Below the pieces are notes generated by a model that was not told the DNA's origin, searched no databases, and was given only the letters and a program-made list of their open reading frames with translations. A program made the translations under genes and the position numbers. This document shows, one piece after another, positions 27,744-33,111 of a stretch of 33,111 nucleotides of DNA. Numbering within the stretch: the stretch's first letter is position 1; the number at the start of each line of letters is the position of its first letter. This DNA is from Burkholderiaceae bacterium (GTDB lineage Bacteria; Pseudomonadota; Gammaproteobacteria; Burkholderiales; Burkholderiaceae_D), in NCBI GenBank assembly GCA_018261755.1, contig JAGTRJ010000034.1:1-33111 (forward strand), written 5' to 3'.

Positions 27744-28478
27744 GCCGAGCTTGGTGAGCACCAGCTTCTGGTACAGATCGCCGAAATAGGTGGCTTTTTT
27801 ATCCAGCCGGTATTGCAGTTCCGGCGGGAAATACTCGGTCAGCTCGTGTTCCCACATGTCGGTCGCGAACGGTTCGAACAGCATGAACACCAGACGCTGG
27901 TACAGCCGCAGCGGGTGCCACCATTTCGGCCGGTGGAATTCGACCATCACCAGTTGGCCGCCTGGCTTGAGTACGCGGAACGCTTCGGCCAATGCCTGCC
28001 GACGCACCGGCTCCGGCAGTTCGTGCGGCAGGAAAAACATCAGCGCGCGGTCGTAGCTGGCATCGGCGCACTTGAGCATCGCCGCGTTGCATTGCGTCAG
28101 CGTAATGCGCTCGTCCGGTTGCTGCAGCTTGCGGCGCGTGTTGTCCAGCTGCACCTGCAATACGTCGATGATGTCGAGCTGCGCCTCGTCACCAAGCTGC
28201 TGTTGCAGCCGAGGCGTGAGCTTGCCGTAGGCGCACGAAATCTGCAGGGTCTTGCCGCCCAGCGGTTGCGGGAATTCCTCCAGCACCGCATTTCCCAGCC
28301 GGTCATAATTGCCGAGCAGGATGAAGTTGATCAGGAAATCGCGATCCCAGAACTTGACCGCCAGCGGGTGTTCGTATGCCCACCAGTACAGCTTGCGCAG
28401 GTAAACCGGTGTCGGCAAGGGTTGTTCGGCCGCAGCGATCCGGCTGGCGGCGTCCTGACATTGTGTGGGCGAATTCAT
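27741..28478 (-). CDS. rquA: Rhodoquinone biosynthesis enzyme RquA
   Basis: 245 residues with a Class I methyltransferase-like fold. It matches the RquA pattern: TPVYLRKLYWWAYEHPLAV, then FLINFILLGNYDRL, LQISCAYGKLTPRL, DIIDVLQVQLDN, MFFLPHELPEPVRRQAL, RVLKPGGQLVMVEFHRP and PLRLYQRLVFMLFEPFA. In place of the Gly-rich SAM motif of ordinary methyltransferases it has SCAYGKL, as in RquA, which uses SAM as an amino donor to turn ubiquinone into rhodoquinone (established for the family). Rhodoquinone carries electrons to fumarate reductase under low oxygen. ATG 28478 is preferred over an in-frame TTG at 28487; neither has a strong Shine-Dalgarno sequence. Flanked by a repeat copy and chrA, and divergent from the HAD gene, so it may be an acquired gene. 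Confidence 0.82.
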   Translation of the reverse strand: MNSPTQCQDAASRIAAAEQPLPTPVYLRKLYWWAYEHPLAVKFWDRDFLINFILLGNYDRLGNAVLEEFPQPLGGKTLQISCAYGKLTPRLQQQLGDEAQLDIIDVLQVQLDNTRRKLQQPDERITLTQCNAAMLKCADASYDRALMFFLPHELPEPVRRQALAEAFRVLKPGGQLVMVEFHRPKWWHPLRLYQRLVFMLFEPFATDMWEHELTEYFPPELQYRLDKKATYFGDLYQKLVLTKLG

Positions 28479-28668
28479 CGACGGCAAGGAAAAATGGCGC
28501 AGAGGGAATTTGATAAACCCCCAATTCTAACCGCATTTATCTGGAACGCGATGATATAAAACGGTATATTGTGCGCAGCACGCTAGGTGGCCAGACCGCC
28601 GCCAGTAGCACGGCGTGATGCTGCCGAGGGCAAACCCGAAACGGAACGACTGGTCGAAAGGTCCCGCC

Positions 28669-29349
28669 ATGATGACGCCTGAAGAAATCGTGTTCCTGTT
28701 TGATGTTGACAATACCCTGCTGGACAACGATCGCGTGACGGCCGATTTGAAGAAGCACCTGGCGCGCGAATTCGGTGCCGAGGATGCGAGCCGCTACTGG
28801 CATATCTTCGAAACGCTGCGGGCCGAACTGGGTTATGCCGATTATCTCGGCGCCTTGCAGCGCTACCGGATGTCCGACATGGGCGACCCCGGGATGCTGA
28901 TGATGTCATCATTCCTGCTCGAATACCCGTTCGCCAACCGCCTGTATCCGCAATCGTTGGACGTGCTGGATTATGTGCAGCAGTGGGGCAATGCGGTCAT
29001 TCTGACCGACGGCGACGTGGTGTTCCAGCCGCGCAAGGTGCAGCGTTCCGGCCTGTGGGAAGCGGTCGATGGCCGGGTGCTGATTTTCGTGCACAAGGAA
29101 GACATGCTCGATGCAGTGATGGAACGCTACCCGGCGCGCCATTACGTGATGGTCGATGACAAATTGCGCATTCTGGCGGCGATGAAGGCGCGGATGGGCG
29201 CGATGCTGACCACCGTGTTCCCGCGTCAGGGACATTACGCGCACGATCCGAAGAATCGGGAAATGTATCCGCCGGCCGACATCACGCTTGAGCGCATTGG
29301 CGATTTGCTCGAACTGGGGCTGGACGCATTCCTCCCCGCCGGCCAATGA
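28669..29349 (+). CDS. HAD-superfamily hydrolase
   Basis: 226 residues. HAD motif I FLFDVDNTLLDND (nucleophile and acid Asp pair, DxD), motif II VILTDGD, a candidate motif III Lys at PRKVQR, and motif IV VMVDDK are present, with an inserted alpha-helical cap (residues ~20-95). A phosphatase is predicted; the substrate is unknown. ATG 28669 is placed 7 nt after GAAAGG. It lies 16 bp upstream of ackA, so the two are probably co-transcribed and may serve the same phospho-metabolite branch. Confidence 0.82.
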   Translation: MMTPEEIVFLFDVDNTLLDNDRVTADLKKHLAREFGAEDASRYWHIFETLRAELGYADYLGALQRYRMSDMGDPGMLMMSSFLLEYPFANRLYPQSLDVLDYVQQWGNAVILTDGDVVFQPRKVQRSGLWEAVDGRVLIFVHKEDMLDAVMERYPARHYVMVDDKLRILAAMKARMGAMLTTVFPRQGHYAHDPKNREMYPPADITLERIGDLLELGLDAFLPAGQ

Positions 29350-29365
29350 AGGAAGGGCGGCGCGC

Positions 29366-30577
29366 ATGATGCATCCGGAACAGGCAGGCGAAGTGGCGAA
29401 GCGGTGCTATGTCGTCATCAACGCCGGCTCGTCCAGCTTCAAGTTTTCGGTCTTCGTCGAACAGGACGATGGCCAGCTCGACCGGACGGTATTCGGCGAG
29501 GTTGAAGGCACGCGCACCAAGCCGCACTTTTACGCCAAGAACCGGACCTACGAAAAAATCGACGAGCGCTGCTGGGAGCATGAAGAACCGGTTGATGTGC
29601 TGCTGGCGTTTCTCGTCAGCTGGATCGAGGAACATCTGGCGCCGAACCGGCTGGTGGCGATCGGCCATCGCATGGTGCATGGCGGCGCGTATTACCAGCA
29701 GGCGCTGCTGGTGGATGAGGAAGCGATGACGCGGCTGCGGACACTGGTGCCGCTGGCACCGCTGCACCAGCCGCGCGTGCTGGCGGCACTCGATGCGCTG
29801 CTGACGCGCTATCCGGATCTGCCGCAGGTGATTTGCTTCGATACCGCATTTCATTCGGACAGCCCGCGCATTTCTCAGTTGTATGGCTTGCCGGTCAGCA
29901 TGAGCAATGAGGGCTTGCGCCGCTACGGCTTTCACGGTTCATCATACGAATACATCAGCAGCCGTCTGCCGCAGGTCGATCCGCGCGCGGCTGCTGGCCG
30001 CACAATCGTCGCGCATCTTGGTAGCGGTGCCAGCATGTGCGCGCTCGTGGGCGGCAAAAGCGTGGCCAGCACGATGGGGTTCACCGCGCTCGATGGTCTG
30101 GTGATGGGCACGCGCTGCGGCGTGATCGACCCCGGCCTGCTGCTGTACCTGATGCAGGAAAAAGGCATGACGCCGAAGGAAGTCGAAACGCTGCTGTATC
30201 AGGAATCCGGGCTGTTTGGCGTTTCGGGCGGGATCAGCAATGACGTGCGCGACTTGCTGGCGAGCGACGAACCGGCGGCGAAGGAAGCACTCGATCTGTT
30301 TGTCTATCGCGTGGTGCGCGAAACCGGTTCGCTCGCGGCGGCGGCGGGCGGGCTGGACGCCTTCGTGTTCACCGCCGGCGTGGGCGAGCATTCGCCTGAA
30401 ATGCGCGCCCGCATCTGCGCCCAGCTCGGCTGGCTCGGGATCGAATTGGAACCTGAGGCAAACCGCCTCGGCAAGGCGCGCATCAGCGCGCCGGACAGCC
30501 GGGTCAACGTGTGGATCATTCCGACCAACGAGGAACTGATGATCGCGCGCCATACCGCCAGGCTGACCGCCGACTGA
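29366..30577 (+). CDS. ackA: Acetate kinase
   Basis: Acetyl phosphate + ADP to acetate + ATP, reversible, cytosolic. 403 residues with all family motifs: VINAGSSSFKFSVF, IGHRMVHGG, CFDTAFHSD, RYGFHGSSYEYIS, VAHLGSGASMCAL, MGTRCGVIDPG and VFTAGVGEHSPEMRARIC. The start has AGGAAGGG 8 nt upstream. No pta or phosphoketolase gene is present in the window, so the source of acetyl phosphate cannot be seen. Downstream of a HAD gene in a short operon. Confidence 0.96.
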   Translation: MMHPEQAGEVAKRCYVVINAGSSSFKFSVFVEQDDGQLDRTVFGEVEGTRTKPHFYAKNRTYEKIDERCWEHEEPVDVLLAFLVSWIEEHLAPNRLVAIGHRMVHGGAYYQQALLVDEEAMTRLRTLVPLAPLHQPRVLAALDALLTRYPDLPQVICFDTAFHSDSPRISQLYGLPVSMSNEGLRRYGFHGSSYEYISSRLPQVDPRAAAGRTIVAHLGSGASMCALVGGKSVASTMGFTALDGLVMGTRCGVIDPGLLLYLMQEKGMTPKEVETLLYQESGLFGVSGGISNDVRDLLASDEPAAKEALDLFVYRVVRETGSLAAAAGGLDAFVFTAGVGEHSPEMRARICAQLGWLGIELEPEANRLGKARISAPDSRVNVWIIPTNEELMIARHTARLTAD

Positions 30578-30597
30578 AGATGGAAACGAGGATGGAA

Positions 30598-30870
30598 ATG
30601 AATCGAATGTTACTGACGGGCGGCATTGGCGGTATGGGAGCGATGCCGCTGGTATGCGATGATCCGGCTTCCGGGCAATCGCTCAGCTTTGCCCAGGCCG
30701 ATGATCGACAGATCGTCACCTACCGCGAATCGGAGGCGGCTGGCAATGTGGTGCTGACCGATAGCGAAGCGGCTGAAATTGCCGCCTGGCGCAATGGTGG
30801 CCGCAGAAACAGCTACTGGAATTGGCCCGGGCTGGAAGCCGTCAAGGAACGGGGCCGGCGCCCCGTGTAG
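30598..30870 (+). CDS. Small unknown protein downstream of ackA
   Basis: I do not recognise this protein. 90 residues (MNRMLLTGGIGGMGAMPLVC), acidic in the middle (QADDRQIVTYRESEAAGNVV), ending in a basic WPGLEAVKERGRRPV. ATG 30598 follows ACGAGGA at 5-nt spacing; ATG 30580 is an alternative. It starts 20 bp after the ackA stop and so is likely in its transcript. It ends 3 bp from the convergent tsaD stop codon. Confidence 0.6.
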   Translation: MNRMLLTGGIGGMGAMPLVCDDPASGQSLSFAQADDRQIVTYRESEAAGNVVLTDSEAAEIAAWRNGGRRNSYWNWPGLEAVKERGRRPV

Positions 30871-30873
30871 GCA

Positions 30874-31902
30874 TCAGGCGCCGCAGACCATGTCCAACGG
30901 CCAGCGCGGGCGGATGTCGAACGCATAGTCGCGCCGCGCCGCGTCCGGGTATTTTTGCAGCCGCATCGCGCCGGCGAACGCGATCATCGCGCCATTGTCG
31001 GTGCAAAATTCCATCTCAGGGTAAAACACCTGGCAACGCCGCTTGGCCGCCGCAGCATCGAGCGCGGCGCGCAATTGCCGGTTGGCGCCGACGCCGCCGG
31101 ACACCACCAGCCGCCGCAAGCCGGTCTGTTTCAGCGCCGCCATGCTTTTCGCCACCAGCACCTCGACGATGGATTCGACGAAGCCGCGCGCGATGTCGGC
31201 CTTCTGTTGCGGCGCCAGCGTTTCGCCCTGCTTGCGCACCACCGTCAGCACTGCGGTTTTCAAGCCGGAAAAGCTGAAGTTGAAATCCTTCGAGTGCAGC
31301 ATCGGCCGCGGCAAGTGATGCACCGTTGGATCGCCGCTATCAGCCAGTTTCGACACTTCCGGCCCGCCCGGATAGCCCAAGCCCAGCAATTTGGCCGATT
31401 TGTCGAATGCCTCGCCGGCGGCATCGTCCAGCGTGTCGCCCAGGAGCGTGTATTCGCCGACGCCATCGACCCGCATCAGTTGCGTGTGTCCGCCGGAAAC
31501 CAGCAGCGCGACGAACGGGAAGGCCGGTGGATTGGCCGACAAGAGCGGCGACAGCAGGTGCGCTTCGAGGTGGTGGATGCCGATGACCGGCTTGTCGAGC
31601 GCCAGCGCCAGGCTGCAGCCGATCGAGGCACCGACCAGCAGCGCGCCGGCCAGCCCCGGCCCCTGCGTGTAGGCGACCGCATCGATTGCGTGCGGCGCGA
31701 TGCCTGCTTGTGTCAGCGCCTGCTGTAACAGCGGCAGCGCGCGCCGGATGTGATCGCGCGATGCCAGTTCCGGCACGACACCGCCATATTCTGCGTGCAG
31801 CGCCACCTGCGAATGCAGTGCGTGCGCCAGCAATCCGTTGCCCGGTTCATACAGCGCGAGGCCGGTTTCATCACAGGAAGATTCAATGCCAAGGACGATC
31901 AT
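30874..31902 (-). CDS. tsaD: tRNA N6-adenosine threonylcarbamoyltransferase
   Basis: Transfers the threonylcarbamoyl group to A37 of tRNAs that read ANN codons (t6A), together with TsaB, TsaC and TsaE. 342 residues from [19 protein letters not shown]; an in-frame extension to 31950 lacks family support. The metal-binding His pair is at H111 and H115 ([13 protein letters not shown]). The ASKHA motifs [13 protein letters not shown] and [12 protein letters not shown] are intact, as is the C-terminal CTDNGAMIA. No strong Shine-Dalgarno sequence is visible. It is divergent from the tRNA-Lys gene, itself a t6A-modified tRNA. Confidence 0.96.
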   Translation of the reverse strand: MIVLGIESSCDETGLALYEPGNGLLAHALHSQVALHAEYGGVVPELASRDHIRRALPLLQQALTQAGIAPHAIDAVAYTQGPGLAGALLVGASIGCSLALALDKPVIGIHHLEAHLLSPLLSANPPAFPFVALLVSGGHTQLMRVDGVGEYTLLGDTLDDAAGEAFDKSAKLLGLGYPGGPEVSKLADSGDPTVHHLPRPMLHSKDFNFSFSGLKTAVLTVVRKQGETLAPQQKADIARGFVESIVEVLVAKSMAALKQTGLRRLVVSGGVGANRQLRAALDAAAAKRRCQVFYPEMEFCTDNGAMIAFAGAMRLQKYPDAARRDYAFDIRPRWPLDMVCGA

Positions 31903-31954
31903 GTTGGTACCAAAATGTTGCGTAACGGGTTTGTCATATTTTTTGTGCAAACGT

Positions 31955-31983
31955 TTGACAGTGGTATATAGGCTGGCTATAAT
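31955..31983 (+). promoter_or_regulatory. Consensus sigma-70 promoter of tRNA-Lys
   Basis: TTGACA (31955-31960), a 17-bp spacer and TATAAT (31978-31983): a 12/12 consensus match with ideal spacing. The expected transcription start is about 31990, a few bases before the mature tRNA end. Confidence 0.93.
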
Positions 31984-31994
31984 AGCGTTCTTTC

Positions 31995-32070
31995 GGGTCG
32001 TTAGCTCAGTTGGTAGAGCAGCGGACTTTTAATCCGTTGGTCGCGTGTTCGAGCCACGCACGGCCTACCA
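31995..32070 (+). tRNA. tRNA-Lys(TTT)
   Basis: A 76-nt cloverleaf with encoded CCA. Acceptor GGGTCGT/ACGGCCT, D stem GCTC/GAGC, anticodon stem GCGGA/TCCGT with loop CTTTTAA (anticodon TTT), T arm CGTG-TTCGAGC-CACG. Confidence 0.96.
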
Positions 32071-32080
32071 GAAATACCAT

Positions 32081-32114
32081 GCAAATGGCCTCCACACGGA
32101 GGCCATTTGCTTTT
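32081..32114 (+). terminator. Terminator of tRNA-Lys
   Basis: A 13-bp perfect stem GCAAATGGCCTCC/GGAGGCCATTTGC with an ACAC loop is followed by T4. Confidence 0.92.
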
Positions 32115-32203
32115 GTGCCGTTGGTTTTTATACGAACGCTGTTTATGTTGTTTGCATCGACAGCGGCGTTTCCGGCAAGGTTCATACAGGAGAGCTTCGC
32201 GCC

Positions 32204-32326
32204 ATGAAAGAGCCAGAACATCTGGGTATCAAGATCAACAAGGCCATCTCCACCATCCTGGCCATCATCGCCGCTGCATTGGTGCTGGTCGCAGCGTTTT
32301 TCTTCATCAAGGCCGCATTGGCCTGA
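32204..32326 (+). CDS. 40-residue single-pass membrane peptide, unknown
   Basis: Starts MKEPEHLGIKINKAIST, followed by one hydrophobic helix (ILAIIAAALVLVAAFFFI) and a short tail KAALA. The polar N-terminus with a single C-terminal helix suggests a small inner-membrane peptide. AGGAGAG (32188-32194) lies 9 nt before the ATG, so expression is plausible. No family is recognised. It lies between tRNA-Lys and the convergent panC. Confidence 0.55.
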   Translation: MKEPEHLGIKINKAISTILAIIAAALVLVAAFFFIKAALA

Positions 32327-32348
32327 TTCCGAGCCACGCCGCGGCGCT

Positions 32349-33111
<763 letters not shown>

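Overview
The window is a GC-rich chromosomal segment of a beta-proteobacterium. Protein sequences and gene order (rpsU-yqeY-dnaG-rpoD; exbB-exbD-lpxK-Trm112-kdsB-adk; argH beside an AlgZ/AlgR two-component pair) point to Burkholderiales, and my inference from protein resemblance is Oxalobacteraceae. Most of the sequence is core housekeeping DNA. The unusual material sits in the intergenic gaps and at a few gene ends.

Layout. 1-3.3 kb: the end of a histone-deacetylase-like hydrolase gene, a PPi-dependent phosphofructokinase gene and yecH. 3.4-4.4 kb: tRNA-Arg(ACG) followed by the eroded 3' end of a tyrosine-recombinase (integrase) gene and a small membrane ORF, probably the scar of an old integrated element. 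4.5-10.4 kb: a zinc-ribbon protein with a C-terminal J domain, a TPR O-GlcNAc-transferase-like protein, and a MoxR ATPase / VWA protein / unknown-protein operon. 10.4-16.5 kb (minus strand): an OmpA-like lipoprotein gene, rpsU, yqeY, dnaG, rpoD and a CAT-anticodon tRNA, i.e. the macromolecular-synthesis operon. 16.6-24.3 kb (minus strand): argH, exbB, exbD, lpxK, a Trm112-like gene, kdsB, adk and the H+-pyrophosphatase gene hppA. 24.3-28.5 kb: the AlgZ/AlgR pair, a chromate transporter gene and rquA (rhodoquinone biosynthesis). 28.6-33.1 kb: a HAD hydrolase gene, ackA, a small unknown gene, tsaD, tRNA-Lys, a 40-residue membrane peptide and the 3' part of panC.

What stands out. (1) A family of four related intergenic repeats (core about 75 bp, up to about 120 bp) lies near 1.4, 21.6, 26.2 and 27.7 kb. 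Its members share a TACTG-N4-CAGTA hairpin, a GCCAG...GGCCC block and a terminal ATACCCC. (2) Two essential genes have abnormal ends: kdsB lacks its last ~40 codons, including the equivalent of metal ligand D235, and rpsU has a replaced N-terminus directly after an ompA-like gene. (3) An integrase fossil lies beside tRNA-Arg. (4) An rquA gene predicts rhodoquinone and fumarate respiration. Together with PPi-dependent phosphofructokinase, a K+-independent H+-PPase and acetate kinase, it suggests an organism adapted to low-oxygen, energy-limited growth; that last step is inference.

I see no CRISPR array, intact transposon, rRNA gene or recognisable defence system.
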